This document shows, piece by piece, positions 35,305 through 44,094 of a stretch of DNA of 64,000 nucleotides. The notes under the pieces were generated by a model that saw only the letters and a list, made by a program, of their open reading frames with translations, was not told where the DNA came from and ran no database searches. The stretch lies in NCBI GenBank assembly GCA_028275705.1, contig JAPWUD010000003.1, positions 27,383 to 91,382 on the forward strand, given 5' to 3'. This DNA is from Desulfurococcaceae archaeon (lineage in GTDB: Archaea > Thermoproteota > Thermoprotei_A > Sulfolobales > Desulfurococcaceae). How positions within the stretch are numbered: position 1 is the stretch's first letter; each line of letters opens with the position of its first letter. The translations under genes and the position numbers were made by a program.

Positions 35305-36258
35305 TTACCTCTCTGTTTTTACACTATTTGCTAGGTGTGATCCATCACAGCTTGGGGCACTATGGAAGTCCAGGAATCCCTCTCTACATGTTGCATAAGT
35401 TAGGTTGTGTTTTTTAGCTTGCTTAATTACTGGTTCTAGTAGTTGCCTTCTCATATTGGATGGTAGGTAGTAGTATCCGTGTATGAATACCCCCTTCTCT
35501 CTGAATAACTCACTTATTCTCCAACCTACTCCATCTGGGAGCCTGCTTCTCAGTCTCTTCAAGCTATCCCACTTCGCTTTATAAGTAGATGTAACTATGT
35601 GTTGTGCTCCAGCATCAGCTACTGTATCAACGAGTTCTAATAATTCTCCGGGGTCGTCGTTTATAAATGGTATTATGGGGTCTACACGTACACCCACGGG
35701 TACTCCATGCTCTGCGAGTATTCTTAGTGATTTAAGTCTATCACGGGGGTCTGGGGCTCCCGGCTCTATTGTCTTAGCTAATTCGCTATTTAGAGTAGTA
35801 ATGGTGAGCATTACAGCGCTGTTTGAGTTTGCGAGAATATCAATGTCTCTCACAACTATATCCGACTTCGTAGTTATGAGTATTCTAAATCCACCTCCAC
35901 TCAATAGCTCTAGGGCTTTCCTCGTGAGACCCATGAGCTTCTCTATTGGGGGGTATGGGTCACTACTAGTGCTTAGCTCTATGATAGAGCCTCTGGGTAT
36001 TACTGAAATGTCCCTTGCGAGCTTCACGAGTAGTCTCTCCTTTGGTCTACTAGGTTTTAATCCAATATACGATGTAGCATAGCAGTAGAGGCAGTAGTGG
36101 CTACAACCCGTGTAAGGGTGTAGACTATACTTCCTTGGACAAGTACATAGAGGAGACTTCCACGGGTCAAACTCCCTAACAACACTTAGATTCTTCAATG
36201 GAGTCAACACCGTGAATAGAGAGGTGTACCCCGCCCGACCGACCTCCTTCATCTTCAT
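35305..36258 (-). CDS. Radical SAM protein of the SPL/COG1533 group
   Basis: The 317-residue protein has the radical SAM cysteines CSHYCLYC, preceded by LHPYTG, followed by STSSDPYPPIEK, TTKSDIVVRDID and GVRVDPIIP. This is the spore photoproduct lyase-related family that is widespread in archaea, where substrates are unknown. A CxC pair (CTC) near residue 40 and a Cys-rich C-terminus may bind more iron-sulfur. Confidence 0.85.
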   Translation of the reverse strand: MKMKEVGRAGYTSLFTVLTPLKNLSVVREFDPWKSPLCTCPRKYSLHPYTGCSHYCLYCYATSYIGLKPSRPKERLLVKLARDISVIPRGSIIELSTSSDPYPPIEKLMGLTRKALELLSGGGFRILITTKSDIVVRDIDILANSNSAVMLTITTLNSELAKTIEPGAPDPRDRLKSLRILAEHGVPVGVRVDPIIPFINDDPGELLELVDTVADAGAQHIVTSTYKAKWDSLKRLRSRLPDGVGWRISELFREKGVFIHGYYYLPSNMRRQLLEPVIKQAKKHNLTYATCREGFLDFHSAPSCDGSHLANSVKTER

Positions 36259-36375
36259 CTCCCGGGTGGGATTTCTAGAGGTGTGAGGGGGCGGGGTTGT
36301 TTATAGCTTAGTGTCTACCTGGCTAATAAGTATTATTTATAATAGCTTTGTAGATTAGATATTTGAGGGAATTAG

Positions 36376-36981
36376 ATGGTTTCTGGGCCTACTCGGGATG
36401 CTGTTATACAGATTGTGGACTATGTCTCGAAGGCTATTGAGTTAATTAGTGATAGTGAGAAAGACTCTATGATAGACCTCTTGTTGAATGCGAGGAAGGA
36501 GGGTAGGAGAATATTTGTTGTTGGCGCTGGGAGGAGTGGTTTAGTTGCAAAGGCTTTTGCTATGAGGCTTACACACATGGGCTTCGACGTGTATGTTATC
36601 GGAGAAACCATTACCCCACCGATGAGGAGAGATGACATACTACTAGCTGTATCTGGATCTGGACGCACAAAGACCGTTGTCGCAGTTGCCGAGACTGCTA
36701 GGTCTATAGGGGCAAGAGTAGTCGCTATTACAACCTATCCAGATAGCCCTCTTGGACGAGTATCAGACTTAGTCGTCAGGATCCCCGGTAGAACAAAGCT
36801 CGCCGTCGAAGAAGACTATATTGTGAGACAAGTTAGGGGGTTACACGAGCCACTAGCGCCACTTGGTACGCTATTTGAAGTAACCACTATGATATTTCTA
36901 GATGGAGTAGTTGTAGAGCTCATGCATAGACTTGGAATAACAGAGGAGGAGATGAAGGAAAAACATGCAAACATAGAGTAG
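36376..36981 (+). CDS. hxlB: 6-phospho-3-hexuloisomerase (SIS domain)
   Basis: Interconverts D-arabino-3-hexulose-6-P and fructose-6-P in the archaeal ribulose monophosphate route to pentoses. The 201-residue SIS fold has VGAGRSGLVAKAFAMRL, SGSGRTKTVV and a conserved DFSYPLGTLFE-like PLAPLGTLFE. The partner hexulose phosphate synthase is not in the window. It starts ATG with a TATA box about 30 bp upstream (ATTTATAAT). Confidence 0.9.
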   Translation: MVSGPTRDAVIQIVDYVSKAIELISDSEKDSMIDLLLNARKEGRRIFVVGAGRSGLVAKAFAMRLTHMGFDVYVIGETITPPMRRDDILLAVSGSGRTKTVVAVAETARSIGARVVAITTYPDSPLGRVSDLVVRIPGRTKLAVEEDYIVRQVRGLHEPLAPLGTLFEVTTMIFLDGVVVELMHRLGITEEEMKEKHANIE

Positions 36982-37057
36982 CGAGATGTTAACCACTTGA
37001 AGCCTTTTGCAACTGTTTCGAGTTTCTTAAAGGTTTATAAGGGTTGTTGATGCTTCC

Positions 37058-37320
37058 TCTACTGGAGGACGCCTCGAGATGCGGGTGTATCGTGGAGACC
37101 CAAGAGGGGTGTGTCTTGGAGAGAGCCAGGATGCAGGGGTTTCCCCACAGCGATGACCTAGAGGAAACAATGAAGGGGGAGCTGTGGGCTGGGGTCACCC
37201 CGAGTGGGTGGAGCCCAGTGACATGGATCCCGGTGAAAAGGGATCCCGAGGGCAGTGAAGCCAAGGGTAGAGGGCTTAATATCAAGCAATATCAAGCCCA
37301 ATGAAACCCAAACCCCTAGG
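37058..37320 (+). ncRNA. GC-rich structured non-coding RNA candidate
   Basis: A roughly 260-nt island of high GC within a 569-bp gap between hxlB and ferritin. It has a TTTATAA TATA box at 37034-37040 placing a start near 37060. Clear hairpins include GGATCCC/GGGATCC with loop GGTGAAAA, TGGGCT/AGCCCA enclosing GGGGTCACCCC, CCAAGA/TCTTGG, and GGGCTT/AAGCCC near the end. In AT-rich hyperthermophiles such islands are usually RNA genes. RNase P and SRP landmarks were sought and not found. The remaining flanks (36982-37057, 37321-37550) show no gene; the ferritin promoter lies near 37525. Confidence 0.5.
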
Positions 37321-37550
37321 ATTGAGTGAGGGCTCTACAATTAATTCACATAGGTGTAAATCAAGGGTCTCCATATTTTAACCAACGTAGCATTAGTCTC
37401 TAGATAAAGGAGATCTATCTAGAGCTATGTTTGTAGCGTATTTTCTCTGCTGAAATAAAGTGTTATTTACTATGCTTAAAACACCACGTGTTCAACTAGT
37501 TTGTGATAGTTAATTAACCCCAGCGTATTTATTAATCCTTGGTGATGTAA

Positions 37551-38036
37551 ATGAGTGAAGAGATTATTGAGGCTTTGAATAAGCAGTTGAATCAAGAGCT
37601 TAGAAATGCCTACTTATACTTCGCTATGGCGGCGTACTTCCAGGGGCTTGCATTATCTGGTTTTGCACACTACTTCATGGTTCAAGCCAAGGAGGAGGTT
37701 GAACATGCTCTTAAATTCTACGAGTACCTCACGAAGAGAGGTTGGCGCGTAGAATTATACGAGGTTACACCCGAGAAGAAAAACTGGAGTAGTGTAGAGG
37801 AGGCTGTGAGGGACTTCTATGAAGCGGAGAAGTCAAATACTCAGAGGATATGGAGGCTGGTGGAGCTCGCCCAAAAACAAGGGGATAAAGCTACAGAGGC
37901 TTTTCTACATTGGTTTGTAAATGAGCAGGTTGAGGAAGAAGAGCAAGCAATGGATCTACGCACTAAGGTAGAGCTTGTTAAAGGCAATATAGCGGCTCTA
38001 CTAGCACTAGATCGAGTTCTCGCGGAGAGGAAGTAA
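37551..38036 (+). CDS. ftn: Ferritin
   Basis: A 161-residue four-helix ferritin that stores iron as Fe(III). Ferroxidase ligands are visible: Glu in NQELRNAYLYF, the EEVEHALKF pair, and EQVEEEEQ in helix C/D. ATG follows GGTG directly. Together with feoAB and the DtxR repressor it forms a dispersed iron-homeostasis set. Confidence 0.95.
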   Translation: MSEEIIEALNKQLNQELRNAYLYFAMAAYFQGLALSGFAHYFMVQAKEEVEHALKFYEYLTKRGWRVELYEVTPEKKNWSSVEEAVRDFYEAEKSNTQRIWRLVELAQKQGDKATEAFLHWFVNEQVEEEEQAMDLRTKVELVKGNIAALLALDRVLAERK

Positions 38037-38058
38037 CGTAGTTTGTGGTTTTAGATAA

Positions 38059-39006
38059 ATGAGTAAGATTACCACTAGATCACTGGCAGAGCCACTAGCA
38101 CTTGCACTAATACTGGAGGCATCTGGTTACCCAAAGCCTGGGAACGTCCATAGGCTGCGAGACTACATAGACTTAAAATACGAGGCTTTCCTAGCAACGG
38201 GGATTTATGCATTAAAATACCTTGAAAAAGGCGTGAAGAGAGGTATGTACCCTCCGCGGAGACTCTTAATAGGTGATCTTGTTTATGGATTAGTGAGAGA
38301 TGTTGTCGATAAAGCAAGGTCTAGTAATACGTGTCTCGGCTCCTCACTTCTTCTAAGCTTACTAAGCGTCTCAATAGGTAGAATGGTTAGTAGTGGCTTA
38401 ATTGACCTCAACGAATTAAAGTCTATAGGGGTATTAATTATTCGCCAGACTACAGTATATGATGCAGTGTACTACTATAGAGCAATTAGAAAAGCGAAGC
38501 CAAGCTATCTTAAACCAAGTGATGAAACAGGAGAATATGTTAACGTCTGGGATAAAGCATATATTAGGAAGCTACTTGAGAAGAAACACACGCTATACCA
38601 AGTACTCTCATACTCATCGAGATTCGACATTATAGCTGATGACGCATTAAATGGATTTAAACGCGGTTATCAAGGAGAAAGGTTTCTACGTGGAAGAATG
38701 GAAACACATGGAGACTTAAATAGAGCCATAGTAGAGACATACCTCTACCTACTCAGTGAGAATAGAGATACTATAGTATTTCTAAAGCACGGTGAAGAAG
38801 TCGCTAGGGAAGCATCTATAAAAGCACGCCAAGTTCTCGACGAGATAATAGGACTAAATAATGCCAGCTGGGTTCACAGAGTTTGGCAACTCGACCAAGA
38901 ATTCTACGAGAGGAAGATAAACCCCGGTTCAATAGCAGACATAGTAGCGGAGGCTATTGGATTATACCTGCTTCGAAACACTATTGAAGAAGGTACTTTA
39001 TTTTAA
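38059..39006 (+). CDS. Triphosphoribosyl-dephospho-CoA synthase-like protein (CitG/MdcB family)
   Basis: The 315-residue helical protein begins with LILEASGYPKPGNVHRLRD, then CLGSSLLLSLLSV and a mid-protein AKPSYLKPSDETGEY, typical of the CitG family, which makes the prosthetic group precursor of citrate/malonate lyase. A C-terminal HGDLNRAIVETYL block completes the family pattern. No citrate or malonate lyase is visible in the window, so the archaeal substrate is unknown. Confidence 0.82.
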   Translation: MSKITTRSLAEPLALALILEASGYPKPGNVHRLRDYIDLKYEAFLATGIYALKYLEKGVKRGMYPPRRLLIGDLVYGLVRDVVDKARSSNTCLGSSLLLSLLSVSIGRMVSSGLIDLNELKSIGVLIIRQTTVYDAVYYYRAIRKAKPSYLKPSDETGEYVNVWDKAYIRKLLEKKHTLYQVLSYSSRFDIIADDALNGFKRGYQGERFLRGRMETHGDLNRAIVETYLYLLSENRDTIVFLKHGEEVAREASIKARQVLDEIIGLNNASWVHRVWQLDQEFYERKINPGSIADIVAEAIGLYLLRNTIEEGTLF

Positions 39007-39113
39007 CAAAATTAAAAACGCCTCAATTATCACTAAGCACTGTTAATGTTATTAGTACCTGTAAAGAAGGACACTACGTTTACTCATAGACAACACAAAG
39101 AAAATCTCTGTGG

Positions 39114-39156
39114 TTACAACTGAAAGCCTCGCCCTTCAGGGCGGGGAGGAGGTCAG
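39114..39156 (+). mobile_element. 43-bp fused-end IS200/IS605-type mini-element (copy F)
   Basis: Reads TTACAACTGAAAGCC, a CTCGCCC/GGGCGGG hairpin and GGAGGAGGTCAG without interior. It is 40/43 identical to copy E at 21867, in the opposite orientation. It sits in a 181-bp gap with no other gene. Confidence 0.7.
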
Positions 39157-39187
39157 AAGGAATGCTTTATGAATCCTGGGGTTTGAG

Positions 39188-39535
39188 TTATAAATAGTCC
39201 TTCAAGTCTACTTCTTTGCCATGCTTTATGAATTTTATCCTGAGATCTGGTTTGATATCTAGTCCAAGTGTTTGGAATAACTGGTATAGAGTGTAGCCGT
39301 CGATCTCGCTTATTGCATTATTCTTTATTGCCCTGTATAGTTCATTAACTAGCGTTCTATATATATCTGGGTACTTAGTTTTCAATTTATTCATTAATTC
39401 AACTGCTTTTTCATCTGCTAGCTTGGAGTATACTAATTTCTCGGGGTCCTCAGCCTGTTGTTTCTGCTGGGAGATTTGTGTTATGAGTTTTCTATATATC
39501 TTTAGCTTTAAGTGCTCTGGAATTTCTTCACCCAT
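39188..39535 (-). CDS. Conserved-looking hypothetical helical protein
   Basis: A 115-residue charged, mostly helical protein (IPEHLKLKIYRKLITQIS, then KAVELMNKLKTKYPDIY) with a small beta-like C-terminus (KFIKHGKEVDLKDYL). ATG at 39535 has a GGTGGTG site upstream. No family recognised with confidence; a DNA-binding role is possible but not shown. Confidence 0.6.
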   Translation of the reverse strand: MGEEIPEHLKLKIYRKLITQISQQKQQAEDPEKLVYSKLADEKAVELMNKLKTKYPDIYRTLVNELYRAIKNNAISEIDGYTLYQLFQTLGLDIKPDLRIKFIKHGKEVDLKDYL

Positions 39536-39631
39536 AAACACCACCTCGACTAGTGGTATCCTATGTAGTAATTGAAGTATAGAAGGCGTTTTAAAAGGTA
39601 TAATCAGCGGGAGTGAGTTAAAAATATTGTT

Positions 39632-40171
39632 ATGAGTAAAGATAAATTGGTGTTAGCGTTGGATATTACAGAGTCTATTACGAAGTGGCTTATTGAAGAA
39701 TCGTTTACTATTTCAAAGCTCGAGGCTCCACCAGAGGCTAGGGTTGCATGGGGGATTGGCGTATCAACCCCTAGTGTTCCAAGTATTAGGTTTAGTGTGG
39801 TCATGCCTATTGATAAGAGAGATAGAGTAGTCGTTGTAATGGGCATTGTAATATCGCCAGAGCATAAAAACGAGCTTGATAAACTCAAACCCCTGGAGCG
39901 AGTTAGAATAATGCACTCTATACTCTCAAAAGCACTAACAGTGTGTCAAGATTGTAAAATAGCTGTTCAACCAGACATAGTCAACCCATCAGCAATAGCG
40001 ATAAACATGGAGATCTATGAAGAGGAATTAGCAAAGCACGGTAAACCGTACTTCATAAGGCTATTGACGAGGTTCCTAAACACGTACTTCGCAATAGTAT
40101 CAGGGTTTAATGAATGGTATCCTGCTCTACCACCTGGAACAAGGGAAAGAGGATTAACGAGCTTCATGTAA
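39632..40171 (+). CDS. Conserved crenarchaeal hypothetical protein (DUF2299-like)
   Basis: The 179-residue protein has an alpha/beta pattern: helical N-terminus, a central sheet (RFSVVMPIDKRDRVVVVMGI) and an LKPLERVRIMHSILSKAL helix. It resembles archaeal DUF2299 proteins as far as I can recall; the match needs a profile search. It ends 6 bp from tRNA-Ala on the opposite strand. Confidence 0.6.
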   Translation: MSKDKLVLALDITESITKWLIEESFTISKLEAPPEARVAWGIGVSTPSVPSIRFSVVMPIDKRDRVVVVMGIVISPEHKNELDKLKPLERVRIMHSILSKALTVCQDCKIAVQPDIVNPSAIAINMEIYEEELAKHGKPYFIRLLTRFLNTYFAIVSGFNEWYPALPPGTRERGLTSFM

Positions 40172-40177
40172 ACCCAG

Positions 40178-40250
<73 letters not shown>

Positions 40251-40302
40251 CCAATACTGTTTAATAAGTAATGGGTTTTAAATGCTAGAAAACGCTATTA
40301 AC

Positions 40303-40833
40303 TTAGATCCTGTATCCTTCTTCGAGAGCTTGTAGATTTACCGGGAGCCACTTTCCTGGTATAAGCTCCTCTAGTGCGCTCTTCACATGGTCTAATTTAA
40401 GTATATTGATCTCTCGTAGTATTCTCCCGAGGATGACGATGTTTGCTACTCTTCTCGTATTAAAACGCTTCTCCGCGAATTCACTGAATCTAAATGTAAT
40501 TAACCGGTATCCTTGAAACACGCTGGGTTCTACATACCCCTCATCTACTACTACCAGTGTGTTTTCTCTTAAGATCTTCTTATAGTAGTCGAGTCTATAA
40601 GGATACATAAACACCGCGATATCGGGTTTTAAGACTTTTACGTATGGGGCCTCCTCCATTGAAGAGGCAATCACTACATCCGACCTACTCTCCCCACCAC
40701 GAGTTTCAGCAGCATACGTCTCAGTTACAACCGCGTATAATCCAGCATACTTACTAGCAGCTAACCCCATAATCCTCCCTAATAATAAAACTCCCTGCCC
40801 ACCCCTACCCACAATTAAAACCTCATACTTCAA
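40303..40833 (-). CDS. korC: 2-oxoacid:ferredoxin oxidoreductase gamma subunit
   Basis: Gamma subunit of a four-chain, CoA-acylating 2-oxoacid oxidoreductase, probably 2-oxoglutarate type. The 176 residues begin with VGRGGQGVLLLG, typical of the family, and contain ETYAAETRGGESRSDV. The TTG start overlaps the korB stop (TTGA). The last gene of the leftward korD-A-B-C operon. Confidence 0.92.
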   Translation of the reverse strand: MKYEVLIVGRGGQGVLLLGRIMGLAASKYAGLYAVVTETYAAETRGGESRSDVVIASSMEEAPYVKVLKPDIAVFMYPYRLDYYKKILRENTLVVVDEGYVEPSVFQGYRLITFRFSEFAEKRFNTRRVANIVILGRILREINILKLDHVKSALEELIPGKWLPVNLQALEEGYRI

Positions 40834-41660
40834 CTCCTAACACCCTTAAGTATCTCTATGAGTGATGGATTACTCCTCTCCACAAACTCCCCTATGACGA
40901 TCCCCCTCTCCCAGTCGATCTCTGCCTCCTCAAGGCTTGGCTTGTGCTTATACTTAATCCTCTTCCTCAACTCACTGTACATTTCAACGGGGTCTCGAAG
41001 ACCGATGTGTCTTCCATATATCTCTGGGCACGTCGATACAACCTCTATGAATCTAAATCCACGCATACCCAAGGCCTTGTAGAAGAACTGCTCTATGTAG
41101 TGTGGTGTAGTGACACTTGCACGTGCAACGTAGTTAGCATTTAGTGAGCCAACGAGTTTAACAGCGTTTACAGGGTACTCGGGGTTTCCACGTGGAGTTG
41201 TAGTGGTTGAAACACCCCGTGGAGTTGTTGGCGCTACCTGCCCACCTGTCATTGCATACACGAAGTTTGTAAACATTAGTACTATCATATCTATATTCCT
41301 CCTAGCAGCGTGTATAAGGTGGTTTCCCCCGATTCCAGCTATGTCTCCATCACCACCAGTAACTATGGCCAGGAGATCGGGGTTTGCTAGCACAGCTCCC
41401 AGAGCGAATGGTATTGCCCTCCCGTGGATTACATGTGCTGCATCATAGTTAACATAAAACACCATTCTCGAGGAGCAGCCAATGCCCCCTACCCATAGTA
41501 CTTTATCGGGGTTTATAGCGCCTTCACTAATTCTCTTGTCGAGTGCTCTGAGTAACGCACCCAGCGCTATTCCAAGCCCGCATCCAGGACAGTATAGTGT
41601 TGGTATTCTCTCTAAGCGAAGGTGTTTATCGAGTGGGTGGATTTGCCTAGTCACAGCCAC
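40830..41660 (-). CDS. korB: 2-oxoacid:ferredoxin oxidoreductase beta subunit
   Basis: Thiamine diphosphate-binding subunit. The 276 residues have CPGCGLG near the N-terminus, GGDGDIAGIGGNH as the ThDP/Mg motif, and YAMTGGQVAPTTP. A GTG start overlaps the korA stop; GTG at 41654 is an alternative. Substrate preference cannot be read from sequence alone. Confidence 0.92.
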   Translation of the reverse strand: MAVTRQIHPLDKHLRLERIPTLYCPGCGLGIALGALLRALDKRISEGAINPDKVLWVGGIGCSSRMVFYVNYDAAHVIHGRAIPFALGAVLANPDLLAIVTGGDGDIAGIGGNHLIHAARRNIDMIVLMFTNFVYAMTGGQVAPTTPRGVSTTTTPRGNPEYPVNAVKLVGSLNANYVARASVTTPHYIEQFFYKALGMRGFRFIEVVSTCPEIYGRHIGLRDPVEMYSELRKRIKYKHKPSLEEAEIDWERGIVIGEFVERSNPSLIEILKGVRS

Positions 41661-42775
41661 GGCTCTACAGCCTCGAGTACATCTCTCGGTGTTGGGAGTT
41701 CGAGGCTTAAAACTGGTGATGGATAGACTTCTCTATCCTTAAAGATCCTATCTATATCCAAGTATATCTTCCCAATATTATTCTCAACCACTATGATCTT
41801 CCTTGCATTCGAAGTCTTCCTAATTCTATCATCATCAAGTGGCCACAGAGTCTTCAACCTCAAGAAACCAGCTTTTACACCCTGCTTTCTCAACTCAATT
41901 GTGGCTAGGTATGTTGATCGAGCCGTTGAACCATAGGAGACGAGGAGTACATCTGCATCTTCAGTAAACCTAGCGTCTTGCTCATATACATAGTCTAGCC
42001 TCTTCAATACTTTCAGTGAAATCCGCTTAACAAGAGACCTGTAACCATCATCTCTTGGACTATAAAACCCTCTTTCATCGTGAATTAGTGACTCAACCAA
42101 CACCTTGAAACCCCTTCCAAATAGAGGCATTGGGGGAACAAGGTCTGGGTCAGGCTTGTATGGCGGATATGGCTCTCCAGTGGGATCTCCAGGAGTCTTC
42201 CTACTAATGACCTCAACCTCCCCCCTCTCCATTAATGTAAGGGGTTCCCATAGGTGGGCTATGACTGCGTCGCTGAGGACTACAACGGGTGTTCTAAGTA
42301 ACTCAGCTGTGTTGAAGGCTTTTATTGTCAAGTCGTAGGCTTCTTGAACGCTCCAGGGTGAGTAAATGGGTACTATGTAGTCACCATGGGACATCCATCT
42401 CGCCTGTAGAACATCTGATTGACTTGTCTTTGTTGGTACACCAGTGCTTGGACCAGCCCGCATTACGTTAACAACAACTAGTGGGGTCTCCGTTATAGTT
42501 GCTAATCCAATTGCCTCAGCCATTAAGGAGAAGCCCGGGCCAGAGGTTGCGGTCATTGCCTTTGCTCCAGCCCACGAGGCCCCGATGACTGCGTTTATTG
42601 AGGCTATTTCATCCTCCATTTGTATTAATACTCCCCCATACTCTGGTAGCTTCTCTGCTAAGTACTCCATGATCTCTGAGCTCGGGGTAATAGGGTATCC
42701 AGCATAGAACTTCAAACCTGCTGTTAAAGCACCTTCCGCAATAGCCATGTTTCCAGATGCAAACGTCTTCTTCAC
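41651..42775 (-). CDS. korA: 2-oxoacid:ferredoxin oxidoreductase alpha subunit
   Basis: A 374-residue alpha chain: GNMAIAEGALTAGLKFYAGYPITPSSE is the substrate/ThDP interface (landmarks GYPITPSSE and ATSGPGFSLM), then a C-terminal domain with LVSYGSTAR. GTG at 42775 directly follows the korD stop and gives the normal N-terminus (MKKTFASG). Confidence 0.92.
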   Translation of the reverse strand: MKKTFASGNMAIAEGALTAGLKFYAGYPITPSSEIMEYLAEKLPEYGGVLIQMEDEIASINAVIGASWAGAKAMTATSGPGFSLMAEAIGLATITETPLVVVNVMRAGPSTGVPTKTSQSDVLQARWMSHGDYIVPIYSPWSVQEAYDLTIKAFNTAELLRTPVVVLSDAVIAHLWEPLTLMERGEVEVISRKTPGDPTGEPYPPYKPDPDLVPPMPLFGRGFKVLVESLIHDERGFYSPRDDGYRSLVKRISLKVLKRLDYVYEQDARFTEDADVLLVSYGSTARSTYLATIELRKQGVKAGFLRLKTLWPLDDDRIRKTSNARKIIVVENNIGKIYLDIDRIFKDREVYPSPVLSLELPTPRDVLEAVEPWL

Positions 42776-42776
42776 T

Positions 42777-43034
42777 CTACACCACCTTCTCAACGTAGAT
42801 CGCGAAGTCTGGGCAATTGTACTCGCAGAGTCTACAGCCGATACACTTGTCTATATTAACTGGGTCTGGTGGGTGATAGCCGTATTTATTTAAAACACTA
42901 GACTTCACTAGTACTTTAATTGGGCATACGAATATACATATTCCACATTCTTTACATCGATCAATAACCACAGACACTCTGTACTTACCAGTAGTCCTAC
43001 TCAGTAGACTAGGTTGTGCTTCCAAAGCCTCCAA
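42777..43034 (-). CDS. korD: 2-oxoacid:ferredoxin oxidoreductase delta (ferredoxin) subunit
   Basis: An 85-residue two-cluster ferredoxin with CKECGICIFVCP and CIGCRLCEYNCP, each a CxxCxxCxxxCP motif. It passes electrons from the ThDP site to soluble ferredoxin. It is first in the operon, starts TTG, and has an inverted repeat around its TATA box (43071-43105). Confidence 0.93.
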   Translation of the reverse strand: MEALEAQPSLLSRTTGKYRVSVVIDRCKECGICIFVCPIKVLVKSSVLNKYGYHPPDPVNIDKCIGCRLCEYNCPDFAIYVEKVV

Positions 43035-43070
43035 CTCAAATACACCGGTTTAAGGCAACCTGCATTTAAG

Positions 43071-43105
43071 AATATACACGTATAGATTATAAATACGTGT
43101 ATATT
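43071..43105 (-). promoter_or_regulatory. korDABC promoter flanked by a perfect 13-bp inverted repeat
   Basis: AATATACACGTAT (43071-43083) and its exact reverse complement (43093-43105) enclose a 9-bp spacer containing a TATA box (minus-strand ATTTATAAT). The site is 37-71 bp upstream of the korD start. A dimeric repressor bound here would occlude TBP. The rest of the 263-bp gap to 43297 shows no gene. Confidence 0.55.
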
Positions 43106-43297
43106 TGATGCCATGTAAAGAATAAACACGCTGTAGGGATATTAGAGATCCATCTGATGTTTCCTCATTCTAAAAAGCCATGGACTATATCAATATAATG
43201 AGGTCCAAGACAAAAACCCTTTCGCTCTATAAATATGTGGTAAAATACAGTTGTGAGTGGTAAACAAACTTATGAGAGGTTGTGGATGTATTTATAA

Positions 43298-43840
43298 TTG
43301 GATGAGAGTTTGCATATTAGTTCCCGCGGTATATTGAAAAACAAAGTATTCTTAGTTCCCCTAGCTTTACTAATGGTTTTACTTGTAACATCGTACTTAA
43401 TTTTATCACAGCCGAGAGTTTCGCTGGGTGGGAAGGTTAAAGAGATAATTGTTCATTACCAAGATGGTGAGACATTAACACTAAACTCGTCATCTCCGGG
43501 CTTTGAGAAGCTCTTGGCATCGATTGAAGATGTACTTAGCCACTTGTATGGACTCGCTGTATGTGTCTTCACTAAGCAGCATGTTGAATCGGTGAAGAAT
43601 GAGTCTACATATGTAGAAGTAGTGCTTGATAAACCATACAATCTAACTTATATAACGCAGAATGGGGTCTACTATGAATATACAGATAGATTAGTAATTA
43701 TTCTCCAAGCAAGGGATAAGTCCGAAGAGGGAAGAGTCTATAATACCGTTGGTGGCGAGTATTGGGGCTGTTTTGCGATATTTCTTACATGGCCGTGGTT
43801 TCAAAATCTCTTAAATACACTTATTGAGTTAGGGAAATAA
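43298..43840 (+). CDS. Hypothetical N-terminally anchored extracytoplasmic protein
   Basis: A 180-residue frame with basic N-terminus, one hydrophobic helix (about residues 16-37, FLVPLALLMVLLVTSYLIL) and a polar, beta-rich remainder rich in Tyr/Thr. It may be anchored with the C-terminal domain outside. No family is recognised. Start is TTG. It lies alone between two oxidoreductase operons; the following 254 bp (to 44094) hold no other gene. Confidence 0.6.
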   Translation: MDESLHISSRGILKNKVFLVPLALLMVLLVTSYLILSQPRVSLGGKVKEIIVHYQDGETLTLNSSSPGFEKLLASIEDVLSHLYGLAVCVFTKQHVESVKNESTYVEVVLDKPYNLTYITQNGVYYEYTDRLVIILQARDKSEEGRVYNTVGGEYWGCFAIFLTWPWFQNLLNTLIELGK

Positions 43841-44094
43841 TTTTTCGTGGCAATGGCTTTTTCAATGTATTCCATGAAGCCTCTCACTCAGGTATTTTAT
43901 TTTTCTATGAAATGGATCATTGTTCTTGTTGGTATTGAAATATGATCGTAGATGCTTACAAGCGATATCATTTACTGCTTTTTGTTTTTCACACTAATGC
44001 GTGATTTATGGAGAAGAGGAGTTTTAGGTATTATTGGTATTTAATGTATATAAATGCGGGTTTTATAGGTGAAATTGAAGTAGGTGTGTTTGAA

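Noticed and set aside
37005..37030. TTTTGCAACTG as another mobile-element left end
   Set aside because: Only the first nine bases match; the GAAAGCC hairpin and any right end are missing.
37044..37304. Open frame of 86 codons through the GC-rich island at 37 kb
   Set aside because: Codon composition is unlike neighbours, there is no ribosome site, and the hairpins fit an RNA better than a protein.
37058..37320. Assignment of the GC-rich island as RNase P RNA or SRP RNA
   Set aside because: The GAGGAAAGTCC core element, the matching GGCTTA pairing and the SRP helix 8 apex were not found on either strand. GTGAAAAGG alone is not diagnostic.
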